Positions 35,665 to 44,972 of a stretch of DNA of 64,000 nt are shown here, piece after piece (position 1 is the first letter of the stretch; each line of letters starts with the position of its first letter). Made by a program: the position numbers and the translations under genes. Origin of the DNA: Sulfitobacter noctilucae (GTDB lineage Bacteria > Pseudomonadota > Alphaproteobacteria > Rhodobacterales > Rhodobacteraceae); NCBI RefSeq assembly GCF_000622365.1, contig NZ_JASC01000003.1:310001-374000 (forward strand), written 5' to 3'. The notes beneath the pieces are model-generated. The model saw only the letters and a list, made by a program, of their open reading frames with translations, did not search any database and was not told where the DNA came from.

Positions 35665-35837
35665 AGTCAGTCTCCTTTGTTGCAGTAAATGCTATCAAAG
35701 GAGCGGCTTCAAACCGCGACAGGTCCAAACATTGCCGATTATCAAGCCTGGAAGGACAACATAATGTGCTGCCGGATCAAAGGGGATAAGCCTTCAATCC
35801 GCAATTGCAGCGTTTTGGTGCTTGAAAGGGGGGCCAC

Positions 35838-37223
35838 TCAGTTCTTCTTAACTGGTACCCACTTCTCCAACTCCATGAACAGGGCGCTCTTGCTGTTTTT
35901 CCAATCCTGACCCGCGGTGACCGAAACATTGGGTTTGGCACCCTGCATGACGTCTAGTGGGTCGTTGTCCAGACTGATCATGAATTTCTGTGACACGGTG
36001 CCTTCGGGCGTTGTCAGATCCATGTGATAGGTCACACTCCTGAAGAATGGCTCTTTGGTTTCTGACGTCAGCCCCTTGGGCGTGGGATTTCCCCAGGTGG
36101 TCATTTCAATTCGCAGCTTGAAATGCAGGTTGTCGGCGCGGTGGGGCGCGACCTGTTCAGAGATGCTGCGAATGAAATCCTCGATGCCGGCATTCTGATA
36201 CTCGTGGTTGATTTCCCACGGACCGAGGGCCAGACCGGCCCCTGCCTCATCTCCAAAGCCGGGGCCGGCGAGGTGCAAGCGGTTCCAGCCCCCCTTGCCA
36301 CCGCTCAAGATGACCACGGTGAGCTCCCCCGTTTCGGGATTCACGACCTCAAGCCGTTTGCCGTCGACCAACATCTCAAGCTCATTGATGGCTGGTTTGA
36401 TCTTGGTGTTGAAATCCGGTGCCAGGTTCTGACCAGGTTTCAGCATGCCTTCGCTGCCGCGGGTCATTCGGTGGGCGAGAGGCTCCATCGACAGGGTGAC
36501 TTTCTCGCCCCCGCCAAGCAGTTCCACGCAGGTGATATCGTCAAAGGCCCCGGTGCCGCCAATCTCATCTCCATATTGAAAGATCTGGTTGAGTAGCTTG
36601 CGGTGCTCTTCGTTTTTGATGACGTCGTCGGGGGCAGGGATGGACCCGGTAGAGCTTGGGTTGGGTGCCGCCTTGCGGGAGCGCACTGGGGTTGCATCCG
36701 GCAAGTAGAACCGCATTCGGTCCATGATTTCGTCGACTGTCAGGTTGGGATGCTCCATCCAGAACATCAGCGAGCTGTTCAACTCTGCCGCGCCAAGCTT
36801 GTTCTCAGCAACGTAAGCGTCAAGCACCTTGAAATCGTCCATGGCCTTGCCATAGGCCGCGCGGACGTTGGCCAATGCCTTGGTGTCGTCGGGTCCGACG
36901 CGCGCCAGCAGTTCGGCGGCATGGCGGGTATCCTGATACGCTTCAAAGCCGCGCGTGCCCCAAAATGCCCATGCGCAGGCGGAACTGGTAAGGGATTTGC
37001 GAAAGTCATCGACCGTTGAGGCGGCGGCCGGCGGGACATTTGCCGCAATCCCGATGGCAAAACTTGCCCTCAAACGGGCCTCAACCAGGGCGGCGGCCTT
37101 AAGCGATTTGCGCAGCCGTGCAGGATCTGGGGTGACCCCCTTGGTCTTGGTCACTTTCATGGGGGCTGCGTCAATCGCGGCCTCAAATGCCTCAAGGCCC
37201 CTGCCTGCCTTAAATCTGCTCAA
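35838..37223 (-). CDS. Uncharacterised protein, coupled to the 998-residue gene
   Basis: 461 residues using TTG 37223, which has GGAGG seven bases upstream and overlaps the end of the preceding gene by 14 bases; ATG 37160 is an alternative. No family is recognised. The N-terminal third is helical and Ala-rich. The C-terminal half is predicted beta-rich with Gly motifs (VVILSGGKGGWNRLHLAGPG) and aromatic residues, ending WVPVKKN. There is no signal peptide or membrane segment. Tight coupling implies joint function with its larger neighbour, possibly as an effector-chaperone or two-part particle protein. Its 3' end lies 110 bases from the IS3 element. Confidence 0.6.
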   Translation of the reverse strand: MSRFKAGRGLEAFEAAIDAAPMKVTKTKGVTPDPARLRKSLKAAALVEARLRASFAIGIAANVPPAAASTVDDFRKSLTSSACAWAFWGTRGFEAYQDTRHAAELLARVGPDDTKALANVRAAYGKAMDDFKVLDAYVAENKLGAAELNSSLMFWMEHPNLTVDEIMDRMRFYLPDATPVRSRKAAPNPSSTGSIPAPDDVIKNEEHRKLLNQIFQYGDEIGGTGAFDDITCVELLGGGEKVTLSMEPLAHRMTRGSEGMLKPGQNLAPDFNTKIKPAINELEMLVDGKRLEVVNPETGELTVVILSGGKGGWNRLHLAGPGFGDEAGAGLALGPWEINHEYQNAGIEDFIRSISEQVAPHRADNLHFKLRIEMTTWGNPTPKGLTSETKEPFFRSVTYHMDLTTPEGTVSQKFMISLDNDPLDVMQGAKPNVSVTAGQDWKNSKSALFMELEKWVPVKKN

Positions 37224-40206
37224 GTAAATCCTCCGGGTCTGCGGCGTTAAAGGCCCTGACGGCGTCACCCGTCTCGGCATCAAGAAGCTCCGCGATCGCC
37301 TTGATGCGTCGAGCTTTGGCAACTTTGGCGGCGACCCCCACCACTTCGAAAGCGTCCGGGCCCACGCTGACCATGGCGATGACGGCCCATGCGAAATTTG
37401 GCTCGGTGCGTATGAGACCTGCGTTTGAGCCTGCTTCATCTTGCAGATAGCGGTTATAGGTCTCCCACGCGTCATAGCTGCTGATGGCAAAGGAAGCGGT
37501 CGCTCCGATGACAGCCACCGTTCCGGTGCCCATGGTCAGCAGACCCGCAGCAATGGCGGCCGCGCCAAGTTTCAGGGCATCTGCGAGTTCTTCATCTGCG
37601 ATCTTCTCAAGCTCGTCCCCGACGATTTCCGCGTGGATCGAGCTCGGCTTGGCTCCGCTCTCCTGCAGGTTCTGTTGAATGGCACCGGTGCGCCAGATGA
37701 AGTCTTCCGGGTCTTGTTCCTTGATGAACTTGCGGCTGTCTTCGATCCCTTTGCGGCGCTTGGAGACCAGCTTTTGCAGCTCATACTTGAACTTGCTCGC
37801 GGCTTTGGGGTCGTCTGGATCGAACATCGCAAAGAACTCGTAAAACGTGCCCATTGTGTCGGACCGGTTTCCGCCAAAAGGTTCGTTGCCGCCAAGCGCG
37901 TCCAATATCTGCGCTAGGAGCGGATTGCCACGCGCCAACGCTTGCAACTCCAGGAAGAGGTAGTCGTTGTCCCCCATGTTGTTGGTTCTTTCCAGAAAAG
38001 CCACACAGGTGTCGCGGCATTCCGCGAAGGTTTCGGCAAACGCGGCGTCGTCCGCCATGGCGATCGACACCGCATCAAACTCCGTCTCGAATTGCGCCAT
38101 GCCGCGCAGAGCGACCTGTTCTGCCTCTTTTTTGAATGCGGCCTTGTATTCCTCCACATCCGCCATGAAGGCATCAACCATCTGACGCACCGTCCCGGTA
38201 TACCCCCAAGCCTCCAGCTTCGGGCCAAGGATATTTTCAAGCGCGGCCGCGCTTACCGGACCATCGAGGTACTTCTTTGCCAGATCATATTCATACGCCA
38301 TCCCGGCAATTTGCTCTCCCTTGGCAAAGCGATCCTCTGACGCGGCCTCCCGCCCTTCGGCAGCGGCAAGAAATTCATCGAGCTTGCCCCTGAGGTCAGC
38401 CACGCTGTCACATCGGCCCGCAAAGGCCACAAACCCGGCCCGCTCGGTCGGCGAAAGCTGTAGCAGGTCCTTGGCAATGCCGATGAGCGCCTCGGCGTTC
38501 TCAAAGAGCCGCATTTCCTCACCGGGAGCTGGCAGGCCCAAGGGCATGCTCGGCAGGACCTGCTCGAAAATTGTGCGCGCGCTGTCTGGCAGATTTGAAA
38601 GACGCACAACCCTGCCCATGAACTCACGCCGCATAGCGATCCAGGCCTCGGCCTCGATATGCTGGCTTGAGGGAATTTCGTATCCCGGCTTGTGCGCCAT
38701 AGCGAGGTAGAAGGCGTCATCGGTCGCCTTGTTCAGCGCATCGAGGCCTGCCTGATCCAGATCGTCGATATATTCGTCGATAAACGCGGCGCTGTCTTCT
38801 TCACGCACGGGAATGTCGAGCGGCACGATCTTGAGCCACGCTCCGCCATCGCGCTCAATCTCGGCCCAGTAATTGTCGGTGATGACCAAAAGCTCGCCTG
38901 TAGTGAGGTCGAGCAGGGGTCCCGCTTCGTCCTTGAACCTCAGGAAAAGATCATAAGTGTATTCTTCCCCGTGCTTGTGACGCAGAAAAGTCTCATAGGC
39001 GTGGTCGGTGAGCGCGTCATTGGTCATTTCACGCTCAATGCCGCGCAGAAAGAAGGGGCCGCGCCGCCGGGTTGTCTGAACATAGTTTTCATCTTCGAGA
39101 AACTGCGAAATGGCCCAGGTTTCATCGTCGGCGAAGGCCTCGAACATGTCGGCATCAAGTTCCACGGGCAGGGCACCAATCGAGCCTTCGGGCTCGTCCC
39201 CCGGGCCGCCTTCCAGGAGGGTATCCGCGTCCTGCGCAGGAGGGGCTGCACCTTCCTCATGGGGGGCGATGAGATCCTCCAGCATGGCCAGCAGTTGCTC
39301 TGACTTTACGACCTCACCACCTGCCAGTTTGGTGGTCATGAGGGTCGCGATGGATTGTGCCCGTTTGGCGTCATTCTCGGGCATCATGGGCAGGATCGCC
39401 TCAAGCCGCGCAGCGGTTGCTGCCATGCGGTCTTCGACGCTTTCACCGTCGAGGGCGGCATCGTCGAGGTCGGCCAAGTCGTCTTCGAGCACGTCGCCCT
39501 CGGGCGTGCGAATGCTCACCTGCAGGGAATGGCCAGCGTTGCGCAGGAAGACCCGCGCTTTCTTGGCCGCAGTTGGGGGCGGCCTGTTTTCGACCGTCAT
39601 GATCAGCAGGCGGCCCTCGCGGTTAAGCTGCCCCCACGCACCTTGCGGCCCGGCGCCTTCGGCCTTGGCGGCGCGCACCAGTTTCGCAGCAGGGTGACGC
39701 TTGTGCCCTTTTAGTACAGAGGGATTTCCGAAGAGGAAGGCAAAGTTGTAGGTCTTGCGCAGAACCGCCTTTAGTAGGGCCGTAAGATCACCTGCAGCGG
39801 CGGCGATGTCATCTTCGTCATCACCGGGGTCCGGCGCGTCTTCTTCTGGTTCGGCTTGAGGTGTGCTGGCGACGGTCGGCTCTTCTGCCTCTCCGAACCG
39901 CACGGTCATTGAGTGGCCGTGCTGCGACAGCATGGACTGGAGAGATTTACCCAGGCTGCTTGGTGGCAACGCGTCGCAGGTGAGCAGTAGAGTGCTGCCC
40001 TTAACAGACATGTGGCCAGCTGCCCCGTTGGATGACCCGCTGGTTTTGCGGACGGTCTTGAGCAGTTGGGCGGGGCTCTTGCGCAGGTCGGCTTCAAGCA
40101 CAGCACCATCGCGGCCGACGCAAGCAGCAAAATTTAGCGGTGCTTTGCGGGCCAGCGCAATAATGCCTTTGATCCGCTTGGTCTCGTTCGACTTGTCCGC
40201 AGCCAT
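37210..40206 (-). CDS. Large uncharacterised protein with duplicated N-terminal domain
   Basis: 998 residues from ATG 40206 with GAGG six bases before it. Residues about 13-104 and 142-232 are two divergent copies of one domain: NFAACVGRDG aligns with NFAFLFGNPS, and HGHSMTVRF with AGHSLQVSI. A very acidic linker joins them. The middle is a long, mostly helical acidic region. Residues about 880-908 and 937-965 are hydrophobic (GAAAIAAGLLTMGTGTVAVI; NFAWAVIAMVSVGPDAFEVV), resembling the membrane-active region of polymorphic or injection-system toxins. There is no signal peptide. The function is unknown; a secreted toxin or particle cargo is one possibility. Confidence 0.6.
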   Translation of the reverse strand: MAADKSNETKRIKGIIALARKAPLNFAACVGRDGAVLEADLRKSPAQLLKTVRKTSGSSNGAAGHMSVKGSTLLLTCDALPPSSLGKSLQSMLSQHGHSMTVRFGEAEEPTVASTPQAEPEEDAPDPGDDEDDIAAAAGDLTALLKAVLRKTYNFAFLFGNPSVLKGHKRHPAAKLVRAAKAEGAGPQGAWGQLNREGRLLIMTVENRPPPTAAKKARVFLRNAGHSLQVSIRTPEGDVLEDDLADLDDAALDGESVEDRMAATAARLEAILPMMPENDAKRAQSIATLMTTKLAGGEVVKSEQLLAMLEDLIAPHEEGAAPPAQDADTLLEGGPGDEPEGSIGALPVELDADMFEAFADDETWAISQFLEDENYVQTTRRRGPFFLRGIEREMTNDALTDHAYETFLRHKHGEEYTYDLFLRFKDEAGPLLDLTTGELLVITDNYWAEIERDGGAWLKIVPLDIPVREEDSAAFIDEYIDDLDQAGLDALNKATDDAFYLAMAHKPGYEIPSSQHIEAEAWIAMRREFMGRVVRLSNLPDSARTIFEQVLPSMPLGLPAPGEEMRLFENAEALIGIAKDLLQLSPTERAGFVAFAGRCDSVADLRGKLDEFLAAAEGREAASEDRFAKGEQIAGMAYEYDLAKKYLDGPVSAAALENILGPKLEAWGYTGTVRQMVDAFMADVEEYKAAFKKEAEQVALRGMAQFETEFDAVSIAMADDAAFAETFAECRDTCVAFLERTNNMGDNDYLFLELQALARGNPLLAQILDALGGNEPFGGNRSDTMGTFYEFFAMFDPDDPKAASKFKYELQKLVSKRRKGIEDSRKFIKEQDPEDFIWRTGAIQQNLQESGAKPSSIHAEIVGDELEKIADEELADALKLGAAAIAAGLLTMGTGTVAVIGATASFAISSYDAWETYNRYLQDEAGSNAGLIRTEPNFAWAVIAMVSVGPDAFEVVGVAAKVAKARRIKAIAELLDAETGDAVRAFNAADPEDLLEQI

Positions 40207-41116
40207 ACGGAGCCTCACATCACCAGATTTTATACACTACCACAGATGGAAAAGTCCGCCAACCCTATCTCCATTGATCTGCGAAGCTTCGCCGAGTTGA
40301 GTTATCTGTCGATCAAGAAGGGACGCACTGATCCGCTCCCCTTAGTGTCCCGGGCCGCTCTCGGCCCATTGCGGACCTTCACGTTGGCTTGAAATCTGCG
40401 GTGCGGCGTCCGTAAAGCGGTCATTCGTCGTTTGTGCAGCAATTTGACCACCCAAAGGTCGGGTATGCGGACAAAGCGGCTATTCACTTTTTAGACTTCG
40501 CTGACGCGGCATGTCCTCGCGCTTGCTACATGTCTGTCGCCGCGTTGCAACTCAGGTCGCCAATGGGGTCATTCAATTCTGCTTAATGGGGTCGAATCCG
40601 AACTGCACTTTAGCTACACGGTGTCGGCACAATCGAGACGTGGTCTTTCCCATGGTTCGTTTCTGTGAACTTCGCTGACGCAGCAGTTACTCGAGGACAT
40701 GCCGCTGTTTTCGTAGACTTTTCACAAACGTCTCATCTGTTACCCGGTAACGCACCGCGCAGCAATGTTTCGAAAATGGGGTCATCTAAATTGCAGCATC
40801 GGAGCCTTATGCCCTTGCGGCTCTAACGCTAGAGCCGCCGTCTAATGGCAAACTGCCTTCCAATGAAGGAAATCATGAAGCTACCTTCTTAGTAAAATAA
40901 GATGGCCTGATAAAACATCCCGACAGGTTTTTGGCGGCACCCATTCACAGCCTTGCGTGTGATTTGGCAGTGGTATTACCGTTTGATCGCTCGTCCGGAC
41001 CACTGCAATCAAGGAAAGAATGACCTTCGTTCAGGACAGCGCGAGAGCTGAAAAACAATAGCGAATCTTGGAGATATCGGGAGTGGTGTTGGTCGCGAAT
41101 TAGGACTGCCAAGAAT
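40207..41116. other. 910-base gap with decayed sequence and dispersed repeats
   Basis: No gene is recognised. It contains one copy of a dispersed repeat (40358-40441) and a short near-repeat, CTTCGCTGACGC followed by GGCA or AGCA, at about 40497 and 40671. Small frames lack ribosome binding sites. The promoter of the 998-residue gene should lie in its first 100 bases. The composition suggests accumulated remnants rather than a functional locus. Confidence 0.4.
40358..40441 (+). repeat. Dispersed repeat copy 1
   Basis: Begins CTCTCGGCCCATTGCGGAC, has a diverged centre, then AAGCGGTCATT and ends GTGCAGCA. The same anchors in the same order and spacing recur at 48682-48767. It is non-coding and possibly a decayed small element typical of roseobacter intergenic space. 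Confidence 0.55.
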
Positions 41117-41476
41117 TTAGGTATTGGCGGCTTGCTTCAGCATCGACGTTAACTGGGTCAGCGAAAATGGCTTATCAAGGAACAAGATACTTTCTCCACT
41201 GATTTCGCGACCTAAGCTGCTATTGCCCGATGCAAAAATGACCTTGGTGCCGCGCGATGCAAGTTGATGCCCCAACTCAAGGCTGGTTTGGCCCTTGTCA
41301 ACGTTGATGTCGAACAAGGCAACATCGAAATTGTCTTCGCAGGTCAAAGCCTCGGCATCCCTGAGCCTTGAGACCACTTTAACTTCACCGAATCCAAGAT
41401 TCTTAAGATGCTCGCTTGTATCGAGCGCCACAATTGGTTCGTCTTCTAGATAAACGATCTTGAGGTCGTCAAACAT
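41117..41476 (-). CDS. Single-domain response regulator (receiver only)
   Basis: 119 residues, one receiver domain. The acidic pocket is YLEDEP, the phospho-acceptor Asp is in VALFDINVD, and the conserved lysine is in LDKPF. There is no output domain. It follows the large HWE kinase by 11 bases on the same strand, so it is probably the kinase's phosphorylation target and acts by protein contact or as a phosphate sink. Confidence 0.9.
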   Translation of the reverse strand: MFDDLKIVYLEDEPIVALDTSEHLKNLGFGEVKVVSRLRDAEALTCEDNFDVALFDINVDKGQTSLELGHQLASRGTKVIFASGNSSLGREISGESILFLDKPFSLTQLTSMLKQAANT

Positions 41477-41487
41477 AAGTGCCCATT

Positions 41488-44400
41488 TTATTCTATAGTG
41501 TTCTCTTCAAATCCTAGCTTGATAACAACCCGCAGTCCGCTTGGTTCCCAGCTCTTTTCGAAATCGCCGTCAAGGTTGCTCGTGAGCGTCGAAGAGATCA
41601 GCTGACTTCCAAATCCCAACTTTTCAGGTCGTTCGACTTTGGGTCCCCCGGTCTCGACCCAATTGATCACGAGGCGGTCACTTTCGGCGTCGTTGATCCG
41701 CGACCAGCTGATCGTAACATGGCCCTCAGGTACGCTGAACGCGCCGTATTTGGCCGCATTGGTTGAAAGCTCGTGGATCGCCATGCCAAGTGCCAGCGTA
41801 GCCTCGGACGTGACTTTGATGTTCGGCCCCGAGAGCGTCACGCGTTCTTCGCCATAGATATCAACCGTTTCGGGTCGGATGATATCTTCGAGTGATGCAG
41901 AGGACCAAGACTCAGACGTGAGCAAAGCATGGGTATTGGCCAAGCCGCGCACCCGGTCGCTGAGCGTTTTGAACACTTCACTATCGGTTGTCGCTTCGCG
42001 GGACGCACGGTTCACCAGGGCGGTGACATTGGACAGCATGTTTTTGACGCGATGCTCAAGCTCTCCCATGATCAGTCGCAGATTGTCAGCGACATCGACC
42101 TCCTCAGTGATGTCCCGCACTGTGAAAGACACGCCGGTCAATTCCCCGCTGGAATAGAAAGGTGTCCAATCGCTTTCCCAGACACGACGGTTATCAGGAT
42201 CGAACAGAGTGGACCCTCGAACACGTTCGCCAAGAATCGGCGTCTCGGTCTCTAGAACCTTTTTCACCAAGCTCTCCGTGTGCTCCGCAACCGCTGGAAT
42301 AACTTCCCTGATGGTCCGACCGATGATATTTTCGATCGCCATACCGTTGATTTCCGCCAGCTTTGAGTTCAGCCGGACGTACCTCATCTGCGTATCGACA
42401 AGACCCATGGCGATCGGACTGGCAGAGTAAATCTGCTCAACCTCTTCCATGCGTACCTCAGCAATGGATTTTGCATCATGCGCGCCTTTGATGGCGTCGC
42501 GCAGCTCGGTGACATTCTGCAGCGTGAACACGACGCCAAGGCTTTGACCGCCTTCCGGCGCGTAGGGCATGATACGAACCGACAGACTGACATCTCCGTC
42601 CTTGGTCTGGAATTCTGCGTCACGCTCTTGTTTGTCGCTGACCGTCAGCGCGCAAAGGTCGAGCAGATCGTCTTCTTCCAGAACCGAATTCAGATCAGTC
42701 ATGGGGCGGCCAATATCACTTGCCGAGAAGCTGAAGTACTCAGTGGCCTCGGTCGTGTAGCGCAGCAGGTTAAGCTCTCCGTCCAGAAAGACTGTCGCGA
42801 TACGCGCGCTTTTCTCGAAGCTCTTGAGGTTGATGTTCGCAAGGTTAAGCTCGCGCAGCTTTTCTTGAAGCTCGTCATTGATCGTCGTGAGCTCTTCGTT
42901 GGCCGACTGAAGCTCCTCGTTCATCGACATCATTTCTTCGTTGGAACTTTTTAATTCCTCGTTCGAGGTTTCAAGTTCTTCGACAGTGGTGCGCACTGCT
43001 TGGCGGGCATCGTCCAGCTCGGACTCAAGCTGTCGAATATAGCTTTCCTGATTGTCGTTGGTGTCGCCGCTCGCAGAGGGGCGTCGCTCAAGGAGTTGCA
43101 GATTGTCCTTGATGACAAACAGCTGCCCTCCGTCCGGCGTTGCACGGGCACTGACGATCAGCCGCTGCTGCTGGTCGCCTATTTTGCCCTGAAACTCATA
43201 TTCTGCAGCATGATCGTCGGTCGCTTTCAGACGCGACAACCGTCTGAACGTTGCCTCCAATTCTGGACTGACGAATTGGAACAGATCGGTGGTGATGGCC
43301 CCACCGCGCACCGACAGATACTTTTTGGCATTCTGGGATGCAAAGGTCACCTTGCCGTCCACGTCCACTTGCAAATAGGCCGGTGCAAATTCGTCGAGAA
43401 TAATGCGCTCGGCGTCTGACGGGTCGGGCTCGGCGTTTGCCCGCTCGGCCGCAGCACTTGGGCGGTTCATCACTGTAACCGACAACCTGCCGAGATTGAG
43501 CGTTTTTGAAGGCCCCGGTCGGCGTTTGAAGATGCGGGCACGGGCTGCGACCTCGGAAAACAGGTTCCCGAGGTCCTTGGGATTCTCGCTGGGCCCGAGG
43601 AAAAGATAACCGTCTTCGCGTAGCGCATAGTGAAAGATGCGGTTGCTGAGAACCTGCAGGCTATCTTTGAGGTAGATCAGCACATTGCGACACGACACCA
43701 AGTCGAGCTTCGAAAACGGGGGATCCTTGATAAAACTGTGCCGCGAGAAACGGACCATTTCGCGCAATTGCGCCCCCACCTCGTAGCCATCTTTCACGGG
43801 CTTGAAATAACGTTCGAGCAAAGCAGGGGGAATACTGTCGACAAGCGTGTCGGGGTAAAGCCCCTGACGCGCGGTGTGCAGGGCCTGTTCATCGATATCA
43901 GTGCCAAAAATCACCGCGTGACATGGCTTTTTCACGCGGCTGATCTCTTCGGCCACAAGCATACCGATCGTATAGGCCTCTTCGCCAGTTGAACACCCGG
44001 CCACCCATATGCGCAGCTCGCCGTGTTCTTCGGCCGCATCGACTAGCTCGGGGATGACAGACTTCTTCAACGTCTCGAAGTGGTCTGCGTCGCGGAAAAA
44101 GCTTGTCACATTGATGAGCAAATCGCGAAACAGAAGGTCGCCTTCGGACTTCGTCTCAACGATATATTTCAGATATTCCTCTGGTTTGGTAATGTTGAGC
44201 ACGGACATGCGCACCGCAATGCGGCGCAGCATGGTGGCGTTCTTGTATTCTGAAAAGTCATGACCGGTCCGGAACCGGACATGGCGCAGAATTCTCAGCA
44301 GGAATTCCTCGTCAGAGCCGAACGCCCCCTCTCGGTCCACGCGAAGGTTGAAATAGTCGCGCACCACATCGATGATTTCTTCCGAGTTGGCAACGACATC

Positions 44401-44925
44401 TGCACCGCCCAAATCCATGACGCCGCGCGGCATTCCGTCATACTTGGCCTGACTGGGATCCTGCACCAACACCAGGCCGCCTTTGCCCTTTAGCTCGCGG
44501 GCGCCGTTTGCCCCGTCACTTCCGGTTCCCGACAAAACGACCGCCGCGGCATGATCGCCATGCTCGGCGGCCAGACTGTTGAAAAAACGATCGATGGGAC
44601 GGCGCAATCCGCGGGGGGATTCGAAATCCGCGAGCTTTAGCGTGCGACCCGAGATTTCCATCTCGTAGCCCGGTGGCATCAGGTAAATGTGCCCGGTTTC
44701 AACCTTCATCCCGTCCGTTACACTGTGGACGGGCGATTTGGTTTTGGCCGCCACAAGCTCTGGCATCAGGCTTTCGTGGTTGGGATCAAGGTGCTGGATC
44801 AGAACAATAACCAGCTCATGCTCATCGGGCAAACCGGTCAGCAAGCTTTGAAACGCCTCAAGCCCGCCAGCCGAGGCCCCAATTCCCACAATTACAGGGC
44901 TGTCGGTCGCTAATTTTTCTGTCAT
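41488..44925 (-). CDS. CheB-CheR-PAS-HWE hybrid sensor histidine kinase
   Basis: 1145 residues. Domains in order: CheB methylesterase (about 8-190) with Ser in GIGASAGGLEAF, His in IQHLDPNHES and Asp in SGTGSDGANGA; CheR methyltransferase (about 205-480) with the SAM motif AGCSTGEEAYTIGML; a coiled coil rich in EELETSNEELKSSNEE (about 640-700); two PAS domains; and a C-terminal HWE kinase with ELEHRVKNML, HELSTNAAKYGAFS. There are no membrane segments, so it is cytoplasmic. Its gene is divergent from a LOV photoreceptor 47 bases away and followed by a single receiver, suggesting one light-linked signalling module. Confidence 0.93.
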   Translation of the reverse strand: MTEKLATDSPVIVGIGASAGGLEAFQSLLTGLPDEHELVIVLIQHLDPNHESLMPELVAAKTKSPVHSVTDGMKVETGHIYLMPPGYEMEISGRTLKLADFESPRGLRRPIDRFFNSLAAEHGDHAAAVVLSGTGSDGANGARELKGKGGLVLVQDPSQAKYDGMPRGVMDLGGADVVANSEEIIDVVRDYFNLRVDREGAFGSDEEFLLRILRHVRFRTGHDFSEYKNATMLRRIAVRMSVLNITKPEEYLKYIVETKSEGDLLFRDLLINVTSFFRDADHFETLKKSVIPELVDAAEEHGELRIWVAGCSTGEEAYTIGMLVAEEISRVKKPCHAVIFGTDIDEQALHTARQGLYPDTLVDSIPPALLERYFKPVKDGYEVGAQLREMVRFSRHSFIKDPPFSKLDLVSCRNVLIYLKDSLQVLSNRIFHYALREDGYLFLGPSENPKDLGNLFSEVAARARIFKRRPGPSKTLNLGRLSVTVMNRPSAAAERANAEPDPSDAERIILDEFAPAYLQVDVDGKVTFASQNAKKYLSVRGGAITTDLFQFVSPELEATFRRLSRLKATDDHAAEYEFQGKIGDQQQRLIVSARATPDGGQLFVIKDNLQLLERRPSASGDTNDNQESYIRQLESELDDARQAVRTTVEELETSNEELKSSNEEMMSMNEELQSANEELTTINDELQEKLRELNLANINLKSFEKSARIATVFLDGELNLLRYTTEATEYFSFSASDIGRPMTDLNSVLEEDDLLDLCALTVSDKQERDAEFQTKDGDVSLSVRIMPYAPEGGQSLGVVFTLQNVTELRDAIKGAHDAKSIAEVRMEEVEQIYSASPIAMGLVDTQMRYVRLNSKLAEINGMAIENIIGRTIREVIPAVAEHTESLVKKVLETETPILGERVRGSTLFDPDNRRVWESDWTPFYSSGELTGVSFTVRDITEEVDVADNLRLIMGELEHRVKNMLSNVTALVNRASREATTDSEVFKTLSDRVRGLANTHALLTSESWSSASLEDIIRPETVDIYGEERVTLSGPNIKVTSEATLALGMAIHELSTNAAKYGAFSVPEGHVTISWSRINDAESDRLVINWVETGGPKVERPEKLGFGSQLISSTLTSNLDGDFEKSWEPSGLRVVIKLGFEENTIE

Positions 44926-44972
44926 GAAGTATAAGTCTGAATTCCACGTCGGCTGTCAAGAAAGGTATCTCA

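Larger units (their letters stand above)
34497..35727 (-). mobile_element. Intact IS3-family insertion sequence (about 1.23 kb)
   Basis: Bounded by imperfect terminal inverted repeats of about 25 bases (34497-34521 and 35703-35727), both starting TGGACCTGTC. It contains overlapping orfA and orfB on the minus strand with a -1 slippery sequence. Both frames are complete, so the element may still be active. The expected 3-bp target duplication is not present: the flanks are AAG on the left and AAC on the right. A rearrangement after insertion is therefore likely. Confidence 0.88.

Noticed and set aside
35728-35837. Search for the missing right half of the IS5 transposase beyond the IS3 element
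   Set aside because: The 110 bases before the 461-residue gene have no similarity to an IS5 C-terminus or terminal repeat.
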